The notes below the pieces were generated by a model. It was not told where the DNA came from. It ran no database searches and worked only from the letters and a program-made list of their open reading frames with translations. The position numbers and the translations under genes are program-made. 31,194 nt of DNA from the NCBI GenBank assembly GCA_034112085.1, contig JAWUWD010000025.1, positions 1-31,194 of the forward strand, in the 5' to 3' direction. The stretch comes from JAWUWD01 sp034112085 (GTDB lineage Bacteria > Bacteroidota > Bacteroidia > Cytophagales > Cyclobacteriaceae). Shown here piece after piece: positions 1 to 9,700 of the stretch (positions are counted from its first letter, which is position 1; the number at the start of each line of letters is the position of its first letter).

Positions 1-1
1 A

Positions 2-3000
2 GTTGGATGTGCAAATGGGACCCCAGTGGACGTAATCGTTACGCTGGCACCAACCCCAAGTTTGACACCAACCTTAACCACCGCCGCTACCATCTGTGAT
101 GGAGATGCTGTAAATATCACCTTGGCTAACAACTCGACATCGAGTGTAGCTGGATCATTAACTTATGCAGTAGGTGTGACCCCCAATTCGGGCGGAGGAG
201 TTGGAGATATCACAGGAGAAGAGGGAGTAGATGGTACTGCTGGTGTTTTATACGCAACTGCGATGAATATTGCTAGTTTGGTAAATGATACGGATAACGA
301 TATAAAGGTAACGTTTACGTTTACTCCAGAGTTGGCAGGTTGCGCTACAGGCACTCCAGTAGCAGTAGTAGTTACCTTAGAACCTAATCCAAGACTTACT
401 ACGTCATTGAATACCGCAGCGGCAATATGTAGTGGAGAATTAGTGAATATTACGCTCACTAATCAGTCTACATCGAGTGGTCCAGCTTTCACGTATTTAA
501 CTGAAGTATTTAGTTCGACTAACGATTTAGATGATATCACAGGAGAGGAAACTATTAACGGCATCAGCCAAGTATATGCTCTGGCAGTCAATGAAACGAT
601 TACAAACAATACTGCAGCTAGTTTGCAAGTCACTTTTAGATTTACTCCAGAGTTAGCAGGTTGTACAGTGGGTGCTTTTGAGGAAGTAGTAGTGACTATT
701 GATCCTACTCCAGTAATGACATCGCCTATTATAGAGGAGATATGCAGTGGTGGTTCACCAAGTATAAGTTTTTCTTCTGATTCGCCAGCTACTTATTTAT
801 GGGAAGTGAAAAGTGTTACGAATGTAACAGGGACCGCTATCTCTGATGCAGGAAATGACTTATCTAGTGAAGTACTGTTCAACACCTCTGGTGCAGACGG
901 TACGGTGACTTATGAAGTAGTTGCCACTGGTACTACAGGACTAACATGTGATGGGCCTCCACAAATAGTGACTATAACTGTCAACCCTGCTCCCCTAATG
1001 ACATCAGCTAACTCCGAAACGATTTGTAGTGGAAATACGCCAAGCATCAACTTTAGTTCAAACGTGGTTGGCTCTACTTTTAATTGGATTGCGACAAGTG
1101 TCGACCCTGATATTTCTGGAACATTTGTCAATAAAGTTGGGACAGATTTTACATCTGAACTACTTACTAATTTTGGAGTCGGAGCTGTAGCCGCTACTTA
1201 TGATGTAACACCTACTGGTCCAGGAGGTTGCGTTGGAATAACACAAACGGTGACTGTAACTGTAGATCCAGGGCCGGCAGGTGTGCCTGATACTCAACAA
1301 GCTTGTAGTAATATTGCACTCAACTATGATATTTATGCTGATAACATTAATAATGGGGGTAATGGTGTTTTAGGTCAATTCACATATGTTGTGTCAGAGG
1401 TTTCTACTAGCGGTATTAAATTAGAATCTCCGAACAGAACTACTTCTAGTACATTACCAATTACATTTAACTATGTTAATACCACCGCGACCCCGGCCAT
1501 AGTTAGGTACACCATAACACCAGTGGGTTTTGGAGCTTGTACAGCTGGTACGCCTTTTGATGTTGATTTTGTTATCAACCCAGAACCAGTAATCGCACCA
1601 ATCAGTGAAACAATATGTTCTGGAGAAATACCATCTATCACTGTTTCAAGTAGTAATTTTGGTCTAGGAACTGTGGATTACACCTATGTGGTAAGTAATA
1701 TCACGGGGACAGTAACTGGAGTTGTTTTAGGAGATCCAGGAATAACTACCACAATACCACATACCATCACCAATATGTCTAGTGCACAGGCCATTGTAAC
1801 TTACACATTTACGCCAACAGAGAATATTAATAATGGATGTGCAGGAGAAGACTTTGACGTGCTGATTACAGTTGATCCGGAGCCTGTTGGGTCTGACACG
1901 ATTTTAGCTGAAATTTGCTCAGGCGACCCTATTAATGTTGCAGCAGATAGCTTTATTGCTAATCTTTCAGGTAATATATTTAGTTGGTCAGTCATTGACT
2001 ACGAAGGTGCTACAGGAGGAGTGGGGTCAGGTCTAGAAGCTATTTCTGAAACATTAACGAATACAACCAATGCAATCATCAATGTCAAGTATGATATTAT
2101 ACCAACATCTTCAGGCGGATCATGCCCAGGAGCGAGCTTCAGAGTAACTATTCCAATAAACCCTGAACCTACATTTGATCCAACAATTATTCCATCACCA
2201 GTTTGTAGCGATGTGATTGCTGGGGTTACCTTGGGTGTAGATGCTACGATACCATCCATAGCCGCAGATCATTACGATATAGCGAGTGTAATGATTGATC
2301 CTGACCTGACGGTAGTGCAAGTGACTACTGGAACAAATTTGGCATCAAATGCTATTTTCAATGATCAATTTATCAATACCACCAATGGAGATTTATCAGT
2401 TACTTACAAAGTAACTCCTGTGTCAGCTAAAGGATGTTCTGGTGAAGAAGTGGATTTAGTGTTAATAGTGCAACCATCCCCAGCACTGGAAGCTAATCTT
2501 GATAACATCGTTTGTAGTGGAGCGCCTACCGCTATAAGCTTGACGATCGATGCGAATTCAATCGGTGCCACAAATTACCGAATAGAAGGTATGACAGCAG
2601 TAGGGTTGGATGAATCTGGTAGCGCTACTAAGTCAACAGATGTATTCCCTCAAACTATTGGAGTTGCAGACATCAATATATTTAGTGCAGATGTATTTGT
2701 AAATACAACGGACGACCCATTGGATGTTGTTTACCTAGTTACACCTCTTAAAAATGCATGTGAAGGACCTACACAGTCAATCACAATAACCGTAGAGCCT
2801 GAATTTTCGATCAACGATCCAGTTGACCACACAATTTGCAGCGGTCAGTCAACTAGCTTTACTTTAGATTCTGATAAGAATCCAACTCAGGGAGATATTG
2901 AATATTCAATTATTGCGGTGCCATCTTCTGGGCTAGTGACAGGATGGACACCTACTCTGAATAATCTTGTAGAAGGCTCTTTAATAAGTCAGGCTCTTGA

Positions 3001-5584
3001 AAATGCAGCTGATCAGCCTGAAACAGTAGAGTATTTGATTAGTTATGGAGCACCTCTTGCTGCAAATGGTAGTGGATGCTCTGTTGGTGCTGGACAATCA
3101 GTAATAGTTACTGTTGATCCAATACCAGTACTCAATCAAGCTTTTCCAAGCCCTATCTGTTCGGGAGATCAACTTTCGATAGAACTCGAGAGCCCAACTA
3201 CCTTATCTGATGGTAACTTGGTAGATTTTGTTATTGAAGATATCGACTATGCAAGTGGTAATGTAGCAGGGAGCAGAGTTATTGGAGATGTGTTTGGGAA
3301 TTTCATAGATACGGGGATAGCCTTCACGGATGACTTAGTAAATAACGGGACGACCTCCCAAATAGTAACATATACTTTGATACCAAGGAATGCACGAGAT
3401 TTGACTGTATGTCAAGGTAATCCGGTACAGGTTTCAGTAACTGTGGCTCCTACACCCACCAACTTTGTGGCCTCTGCTGACCCAGAGATCTGTGAGAACT
3501 CCATAATCCTAGTCAATTTTGAGTTCCCAGTCGGTCAGTCTCCTTTTACTTTTGACTATGAAGTGGTCAATACGGGAGATGGAGTAGTAAGAACTACTGG
3601 TACGAGTGTGGCAGGAACTACAGGTATTGCAGTGATCAATGGCCTGGCAGAAAGCAATGGAGGTTTAGGTATCGCTCAAGATATTACGGCTCGACTTATA
3701 AGGGTAAGAGATTTCAATGGTTGTGAGGTGTCTGGCAACTTGGCAAGTGTAGATATAGATATTATAAACGTGGATGCCTCTTTTGCTCCTGTTGATGATG
3801 CAGCGTGTACACCAGCAGTTATTGAATTTGCCTATACTTTGGATACTGATGTAGAGTACACTTGGAACTGGGGAGATGGTAGTATGGAAGTGATTGATGG
3901 TGCTGTGGCAGTGTCACCAATGACGCATGAATATGTTAATCAGTCATTGGGTGACTTTACATATACTGCATTTTTGACAGCTAAGCACAAGACTCTTGAA
4001 TGTCTTTCATTTAGTAGTGAGTCTGTTACTATTTATCCTGCTGTAATACCCAATGTGTTTACCACGCGAAGTGAAATATGCAGTGGAGACGAAGTGAATA
4101 TGTTCAATGTTACACTAGGAGCTACTGCTCATGAATGGACATATTCTATCAATGGAAATAGTATGACGGATCAGGATCAAACACAAGAAACGCCAAGTTT
4201 CACTTTTGTCAATAATGACCCTACTTTATCCAATCCACAAGAATATGTCATTCATTACAGAGGTAGTAAGAACAATGGAGGTGGCGATGAGTGTTTTGTT
4301 GAAGCAGAAGTGTCAGTAATGGTATACCGTGAGGCGATCGCTGATTTCGATACTCAGGAGATTGGTCGTAGGTTGTTTTCATTGGAGCTTGGAGCTGTGG
4401 AAATTCCATTTGTAAATAATTCAACTCCAATCAATGACACAGACTTTAGTTACGATTGGAACTATGGTAATGGTATCGTTTCAACGGAGTATATACCAGA
4501 AGCACAAACCTATACCGTAGCTAGAACTTATGACGTGATTCATACGATAGTCAATCAGCAAGCACTGGCTAATGGACTCCAGTGTAGTAGTGATATGCTT
4601 ATCACTATTGAGGTAGATCAAGATCCAATAGTTCCTGATTTTTCAGCTGACATAAAAACAGGCTGTGAACCTACTGTATTTACGATTACCAATTTGACCA
4701 CTGGGGCTGCGAATCAATTTGAATGGAGAGTCTATGATGCCGGTAGTGTTATATTCCAAACTACTCAGACAACTTCTCAGGCGACTGGAGAGATTGATCC
4801 CGATGTGAAGCAGTTTAGTTTTGAAATAGCCCAGTCGGGAATTTACACTGTGGAACTAGTTGCTCAAAATGTGCAAGCTGGACCTGCTTTCGATGTGACT
4901 GAGACGAAGGTAGATTATCTCAATGTCTTTGAAGCTCCACTTGCAGCATTCGAGATGAGACCAAGCAATGTTGTGTTTGTGCCTGATGAAGAATTAACAT
5001 TGTTTAATTTTACAAATACAGGACAAGGATCCGTCACTGAAGATGCACAAGGTAGATCTCGCGAGCTTATATTTGAATGGGATTATGGGGATGGATCTGA
5101 TATAGTTACGGGAGGTGTGGAAAATCCAGATGCCTATCATACTTATGAAGAGGAGAGTTTTGATCAGGCGGATAGTGTGTTTGCAGTATCTCTTGTTGCA
5201 AGTTTTAAGTACAACTTAGAGACCTGCTCCAATGTGTTCAGAGATTCGATAAGGGCAGAGTTTGGGGGTAGCGTAGATACTCCAAATGCTTTTACGCCAA
5301 ACCAAGATGGACCTAGTACTAGTGGTGGCGCAGTTGATCCAGATGACCGATCCAACGATATATTTATTCCTAAAATTGATGGAGTAACAAGAAATGGGTT
5401 CCTAATGCAAATCTATAATAGATGGGGAGTATTGATCTTTGAAAGTAAGGATGCCAAGATAGGTTGGGATGGATATTATAAAGGAAAAATGATGCCTCAA
5501 GGTGTATACGTATATAAATTGTCGCTACAGCTTGCAAATGGTAAGAGAGAAGTGAGAATAGGGGACATAACATTATTGAAATAG
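2..5584 (+). CDS. Giant cell-surface adhesin with PKD-like repeats and T9SS type B sorting domain (5' end missing)
   Basis: The frame is open to the first base, and the residues before the first possible start (GTG at 26) fit the repeat pattern (GCxxGTPV before VTLxPxP), so the gene begins outside the window. About 1860 residues are visible. They form roughly 14 repeats of about 100-130 residues. Each opens with a signature like ICSG (ICDG near 90, ICSG near 428, 740, 1025 and so on), and most have a second Cys in a GC motif just before a VTVDPxP linker, which suggests one disulfide per domain. Classical PKD-type cores (WNWGDG near 3863, WDYGDG near 5080) appear towards the end. The last ~98 residues (5285-5581, from NAFTP through NRWG, GWDGYY and GVYVYKL) are the gliding-motility-associated, type B T9SS sorting domain. 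The stop is 2 nt before a PorP/SprF partner gene. Probable role: exported surface adhesin or SprB-like motility filament. The ligand is unknown. Confidence 0.9.
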   Translation, partial: VGCANGTPVDVIVTLAPTPSLTPTLTTAATICDGDAVNITLANNSTSSVAGSLTYAVGVTPNSGGGVGDITGEEGVDGTAGVLYATAMNIASLVNDTDNDIKVTFTFTPELAGCATGTPVAVVVTLEPNPRLTTSLNTAAAICSGELVNITLTNQSTSSGPAFTYLTEVFSSTNDLDDITGEETINGISQVYALAVNETITNNTAASLQVTFRFTPELAGCTVGAFEEVVVTIDPTPVMTSPIIEEICSGGSPSISFSSDSPATYLWEVKSVTNVTGTAISDAGNDLSSEVLFNTSGADGTVTYEVVATGTTGLTCDGPPQIVTITVNPAPLMTSANSETICSGNTPSINFSSNVVGSTFNWIATSVDPDISGTFVNKVGTDFTSELLTNFGVGAVAATYDVTPTGPGGCVGITQTVTVTVDPGPAGVPDTQQACSNIALNYDIYADNINNGGNGVLGQFTYVVSEVSTSGIKLESPNRTTSSTLPITFNYVNTTATPAIVRYTITPVGFGACTAGTPFDVDFVINPEPVIAPISETICSGEIPSITVSSSNFGLGTVDYTYVVSNITGTVTGVVLGDPGITTTIPHTITNMSSAQAIVTYTFTPTENINNGCAGEDFDVLITVDPEPVGSDTILAEICSGDPINVAADSFIANLSGNIFSWSVIDYEGATGGVGSGLEAISETLTNTTNAIINVKYDIIPTSSGGSCPGASFRVTIPINPEPTFDPTIIPSPVCSDVIAGVTLGVDATIPSIAADHYDIASVMIDPDLTVVQVTTGTNLASNAIFNDQFINTTNGDLSVTYKVTPVSAKGCSGEEVDLVLIVQPSPALEANLDNIVCSGAPTAISLTIDANSIGATNYRIEGMTAVGLDESGSATKSTDVFPQTIGVADINIFSADVFVNTTDDPLDVVYLVTPLKNACEGPTQSITITVEPEFSINDPVDHTICSGQSTSFTLDSDKNPTQGDIEYSIIAVPSSGLVTGWTPTLNNLVEGSLISQALENAADQPETVEYLISYGAPLAANGSGCSVGAGQSVIVTVDPIPVLNQAFPSPICSGDQLSIELESPTTLSDGNLVDFVIEDIDYASGNVAGSRVIGDVFGNFIDTGIAFTDDLVNNGTTSQIVTYTLIPRNARDLTVCQGNPVQVSVTVAPTPTNFVASADPEICENSIILVNFEFPVGQSPFTFDYEVVNTGDGVVRTTGTSVAGTTGIAVINGLAESNGGLGIAQDITARLIRVRDFNGCEVSGNLASVDIDIINVDASFAPVDDAACTPAVIEFAYTLDTDVEYTWNWGDGSMEVIDGAVAVSPMTHEYVNQSLGDFTYTAFLTAKHKTLECLSFSSESVTIYPAVIPNVFTTRSEICSGDEVNMFNVTLGATAHEWTYSINGNSMTDQDQTQETPSFTFVNNDPTLSNPQEYVIHYRGSKNNGGGDECFVEAEVSVMVYREAIADFDTQEIGRRLFSLELGAVEIPFVNNSTPINDTDFSYDWNYGNGIVSTEYIPEAQTYTVARTYDVIHTIVNQQALANGLQCSSDMLITIEVDQDPIVPDFSADIKTGCEPTVFTITNLTTGAANQFEWRVYDAGSVIFQTTQTTSQATGEIDPDVKQFSFEIAQSGIYTVELVAQNVQAGPAFDVTETKVDYLNVFEAPLAAFEMRPSNVVFVPDEELTLFNFTNTGQGSVTEDAQGRSRELIFEWDYGDGSDIVTGGVENPDAYHTYEEESFDQADSVFAVSLVASFKYNLETCSNVFRDSIRAEFGGSVDTPNAFTPNQDGPSTSGGAVDPDDRSNDIFIPKIDGVTRNGFLMQIYNRWGVLIFESKDAKIGWDGYYKGKMMPQGVYVYKLSLQLANGKREVRIGDITLLK
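5285..5581 (+). other. Type B T9SS C-terminal sorting domain of the first adhesin
   Basis: This codes for about 99 C-terminal residues with the hallmarks of the gliding-motility-associated (CHU_C-like) domain: NAFTPNQDG, a NDIFIPK stretch, IYNRWG, GWDGYY and a terminal strand GDITLLK. Domains of this class direct proteins through the type IX secretion system. In characterised flavobacteria they depend on a PorP/SprF-family protein, and such a gene follows immediately. The equivalent domain of the second adhesin is at 12524-12817 and shares the same motifs (NAFSP, IYNKWG, GWDGYY, VYVYRL). Confidence 0.88.
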
Positions 5585-5586
5585 CG

Positions 5587-6618
5587 ATGAAAAAATATTA
5601 CATACTTCTAATAGTGTTGTTCGGAGCCTTATCTGCTGCTCAAGCACAGGACCCTCAATTCTCACAGTTTTACGCGGCACCGTTGTACTTGAACCCTGGA
5701 TTTACGGGGATCACTTATTCTCAAAGAGTAACCTTCAATAGTAGGGTGCAATGGCCCAATTTGCCACAAGCTTATTCGACTTCAATGGTTTCTTACGATA
5801 TTTTTGTGCCAGAACTAAAGAGTGGATTTGGAGTGATGGCCATGAGAGATAAGATCGGTACAGGGGGACTAAGTTTGATCAATGCTGGACTTTTATATTC
5901 CTATAAAATAAGAGCAAGTGATGATTGGGTGTTTTCTCCTGGCATATACTTCGGATATGGACAGATGACAATCGATAAGGATAAGTTGAAATTTGGAGAT
6001 GGTCTTGGGAATAATAGTAATGGGTCCGATGATCCTGTGATAGATGGGTTGAGTAATGAACAGTATTTTGATTTTGGTTCTGGATTGGTGGTTTACAACA
6101 AAAATCTTTGGTTAGGAATAGCCGCATATCATATGAACGAACCTAATCAATCACTTTCTCAAAACACAGATCAACTTGATATGAAATACAATATTCATGG
6201 TGGTATGCGTTTAGCATTGAACAGTGGGATTAGGACATCCACTAGAGTGACCTACCTAACTCCTTCTTTCGTGTATAGAAAACAAGGCACATTCGAACAA
6301 CTAGATGTAGGAATGCATTATCACATTGATCCGATAATGATTGGAGTTTGGTATAGAGGAATTCCATTCCTCAAGGACTTTGCCGATCGCCCTATACAAG
6401 ATGCTTTGGTGTTTATTTTCGGTTTACAATTCAAAAATTTTAATTTTGGATACAGCTATGACTTTACAATTTCTGATTTAGAAACATCTGCTGCTGGTAG
6501 TCATGAGATATCCATGGGATATGAGTTCATAGGCAAACCAATTAGAGGTAGGGTGAAGAAAAGCAGGAGACTTTTGGAATGTCCTTCATTCTATAAAAGA
6601 AAAGACTTCTGGAATTAG
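5587..6618 (+). CDS. PorP/SprF family type IX secretion system membrane protein (first copy)
   Basis: 343 residues with a signal peptide ending near AQA-Q (residue 20), followed by the family signature QFSQFYAAPLYLNPGFTG. The rest alternates short aromatic-rich strands typical of an outer membrane beta-barrel, for example LGIAAYHMNEPNQSL, VWYRGIP and NFGYSYDFTISDL, and ends in a basic tail. The ATG lies 2 nt after the adhesin stop, so the two are almost certainly co-transcribed. By analogy with SprF of Flavobacterium johnsoniae, which is required for delivery of its neighbour SprB, this barrel probably handles the adhesin encoded upstream. That pairing is inferred from gene order. It has the same length as the second copy at 12817-13848 and shares many motifs with it, but the two are clearly diverged. 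Confidence 0.92.
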   Translation: MKKYYILLIVLFGALSAAQAQDPQFSQFYAAPLYLNPGFTGITYSQRVTFNSRVQWPNLPQAYSTSMVSYDIFVPELKSGFGVMAMRDKIGTGGLSLINAGLLYSYKIRASDDWVFSPGIYFGYGQMTIDKDKLKFGDGLGNNSNGSDDPVIDGLSNEQYFDFGSGLVVYNKNLWLGIAAYHMNEPNQSLSQNTDQLDMKYNIHGGMRLALNSGIRTSTRVTYLTPSFVYRKQGTFEQLDVGMHYHIDPIMIGVWYRGIPFLKDFADRPIQDALVFIFGLQFKNFNFGYSYDFTISDLETSAAGSHEISMGYEFIGKPIRGRVKKSRRLLECPSFYKRKDFWN

Positions 6619-6661
6619 CTTATCACTAACTAGGGATCCGTCATTTTAGTCGATGAAATGC

Positions 6662-6699
6662 GTTGGTGTTATGCCAACTGCAATTCTTGTACCGCAGTT
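6662..6699 (+). other. Overlapping inverted repeats in the intergenic region between the two adhesin operons
   Basis: In the 154-bp gap there are two short inverted repeats: GTTGG (6662-6666) with CCAAC (6674-6678), and AACTGC (6676-6681) with GCAGTT (6694-6699), the second followed by TTT. They share bases 6676-6678, so only one could fold at a time in RNA. The second could be a weak terminator for the upstream operon. No long U-tract is present, so the call is tentative. Confidence 0.3.
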
Positions 6700-6712
6700 T
6701 TCAGTAATTTTG
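6687..6712 (+). promoter_or_regulatory. Possible Bacteroidota-type promoter upstream of the second adhesin
   Basis: TAATTTTG at 6705-6712 matches the Bacteroidota -7 consensus TAnnTTTG. A TTG at 6687-6689 could act as the -33 element, but the 15-nt spacing is shorter than usual. The start codon is at 6773, leaving a leader of about 50-55 nt. Weak support. Confidence 0.3.
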
Positions 6713-6772
6713 CTTGCATACTATTAGTCAGTTTTTGATACATAGTAATATTATTAGTGTACCAAAAATAAT

Positions 6773-9700
6773 ATGTTAAGCAATTTTCTCAAATTCAGTA
6801 TTATCGGATTGATCGTTCTGCTACATGTAGGCCATTCCTATAGCCAATGTAATGCTTTACGTTCTCAGATTGATATAACGTTTAACACGGATCAAGATTG
6901 TGCGCCAACTACAGTTACTGATTTTACTATCAAATATTTCTTTAATGTTGCTCAAAATCCGAACGATATTATTATTCGTTTCAGATGGAACGATCCAACT
7001 AATGCAATCACAAATGTCGACATATTTTCAGGACTAGTTGCCTCAGTTGGCGATACTGAATTTGAAGCAACAGGAACATTTCTTTACCCCGTAAATAATG
7101 ATTGTTCCTTCTTACCTACCTCATATATAGTAATAGCAGGTGTAGAATGCCCTACTTCAGCACAAGAACAAACAGCATTTTCATGGGCTAGAGACAATGA
7201 ATTTGGCGGAACACTAGCGATCACACCTCCTGTCTATGAAGTGTGTCATGGTGATGCTATAGTCAACGCTTTATTTACGGACACTTCTACATTTAATTGC
7301 AATCCAATAGATGAACCTGATAATCCAAATCGTCAGATGCGACATGTGCAGTTTGTTTATGGTACTAATCATCCGGGTGCCTCTATTCGAGATTTAACAC
7401 TCAATGATGGAGCAGTACAGACACTTACAGATGCTGCTGGAGCCTTGACAATGTCAACAACGCAAGGGACTGCAGGATTGATGATAACAGGGGCTTACTT
7501 TGGGCCAATAGATGCTATTGCATTCCCAGCTGATGCACCAACTTCAGTTTCTTTTCCAATGAGTGCCCCAGCCAACGTGTTGAATTTGGTAGGTAATACA
7601 TTTGAGGTGACTATGTTCAATTGGAACATTTGCAATCCTTATAATGATGATCCTGCGAACCCCAACTACGATGAGTCAAGATCGATTACTGCAGTTATTC
7701 AAATAGTAGCTGCTCCTACTCCTAATTTTCAAACCCGAGAGGTGAATGCAGGGGGGACGATTACTACAGATTTTTGTATTGGTGATGTTATCTATTATGA
7801 CAATCTAACAGGAGGAGGATTGGACTACGTGTGGGAATATTATGATGGACCCTTAGATACTGATCCATTGCAGGGGAGTTCTACAGCAATAAATCCAACT
7901 AACGCATTCACAACGGGTGGACCAAAGTTGATTAGACTTATTGCAACTAACCCAACTGCACAAAGTGCTTGTATAGTTTCTTTTGATCAAATAATTAACG
8001 TCACACCTACTTTGATCGCACAGATACGTGTGACTGATCTAACTGATGTTGATATTACTCCGCATTTTTGTCAAGACGCTGCAGTTTCGCAAATCTTTGA
8101 TGTTCGATTTTATGATGTAGCTCCAGGGACACCTACAGTAGATACTGGTAGAAGATGGGAGTTCTATAACGAATCTGGTGGGCTTATTTCATCCGTACCA
8201 GCAGGTGTTGGGTATGTTCCTGGAGTTGGGTTAGTAAATGCTCCAGATCAGACTTACAGTACCCCAGGGAATTATGAAGTCAAATTTTTGACGAGAGATA
8301 ATTTGACGGGGTGTGAAACAGAACAGTCAATATTTGTGAGAATATTCAATGATCCTGTAAGTGCATTTACAGCAACAGAAGTTTGTGATGGAGTGGATAC
8401 TCATTTTGAAAATACCTCTACATTATCCGCAATCAATGGTGAATCAATAATCACTTATGAATGGGATTTTAGTTATGACGGTATCACGTTTACTAAAGAA
8501 GCTACATTTGATGGAATGACTGTTTTTGACCATAACCTTGGAGCAGCCAACACTTATACTGTAGCACTAAGAGTGGTTACAGATCAGAATAGTTGTGAAA
8601 GTATAATTGCTCAAACAGTAGAAGTAAGACCTCTGCCAATTTCATCATTCACGACCAATGTAATTAATGGATGTAGCGTGCTTAGTGTTGAGTTTACTAA
8701 TACCGCTGATGCTATTCAGACCAGCACCATTGATCAGTATATTTGGCAAATCGATCCTGAACAAGATGGTACTTTCATTGACGAACTCGTTCAAGATCCA
8801 ACTGATCCTGGATTTAGCATATTGGTAACACTAGATTTTGCTAACACAACACTACTTGATAGGTTGGTAGATGTGAGGTTGGTGACTGTAAATGAATTCA
8901 ATTGCCAGACAATAAGTGCTGAGCAAACAATAACAATATTCCCTGCGCCACAGTCTGGGTTTGTTGATCTTAACTACGATCCTTTTTCAAATAACTGTGG
9001 TATGGTATCAGTCGATTTTGAAGTAGACGCGATTACTCAAGGACTTCCAGGTCTTACCCAATACACGTGGGAGGTTAGAGATGAACTAGGTGCACTAGTC
9101 GCTGCTCCAATAGTCAAGATTCCACCAGATGGTGCTTTTACATTTCTATTCGTCAATAGTACCACTTCAGATGTGCTCGATTTTGATGTAACTCTCAATA
9201 CATCATTTGTAGGCGGCTGCCCAAGTGATTCCACAAGAACTATCCGTGTCAATCCAATTCCATCAGCCCTATTTCAAATTGACACTTTATTGCTTTCCTG
9301 TGAGGAAATGACACTACAGATGAGTTCCATCCAAAAAGGATTGATGAACTATCAATGGGAGGTTTTCATCAATGGGTCATCCGTATTCTCCTCGAGTGCC
9401 GTAGGAGATGTGTTTGACCGAACATTCATAAGGCCTAACTCTGGACTGGCTGCTTTAGATGTAGATATCCAACTGCAGACTACCAACTTTGCCAATTGTC
9501 AAAGCTCCCTTGAACAGCAAACGCTTGATGTTTTATCAAGAGATGATATCAACTCAGGATTTAGTCCAACACCATTGGTGCAAGATGAACCTAACATGAC
9601 CGTAACGCTCAATAATACTACCAACGCTGGTGCGTGGACATACTTATGGGATTTTGGTGATGGAAATACTTCGAATGACCCCAATGAAGTTACTCACACC

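Noticed and set aside
26..28. GTG as a true start of the first adhesin
   Set aside because: The frame is open back to base 2 and the preceding residues match the repeat consensus, so the gene enters from outside the window.
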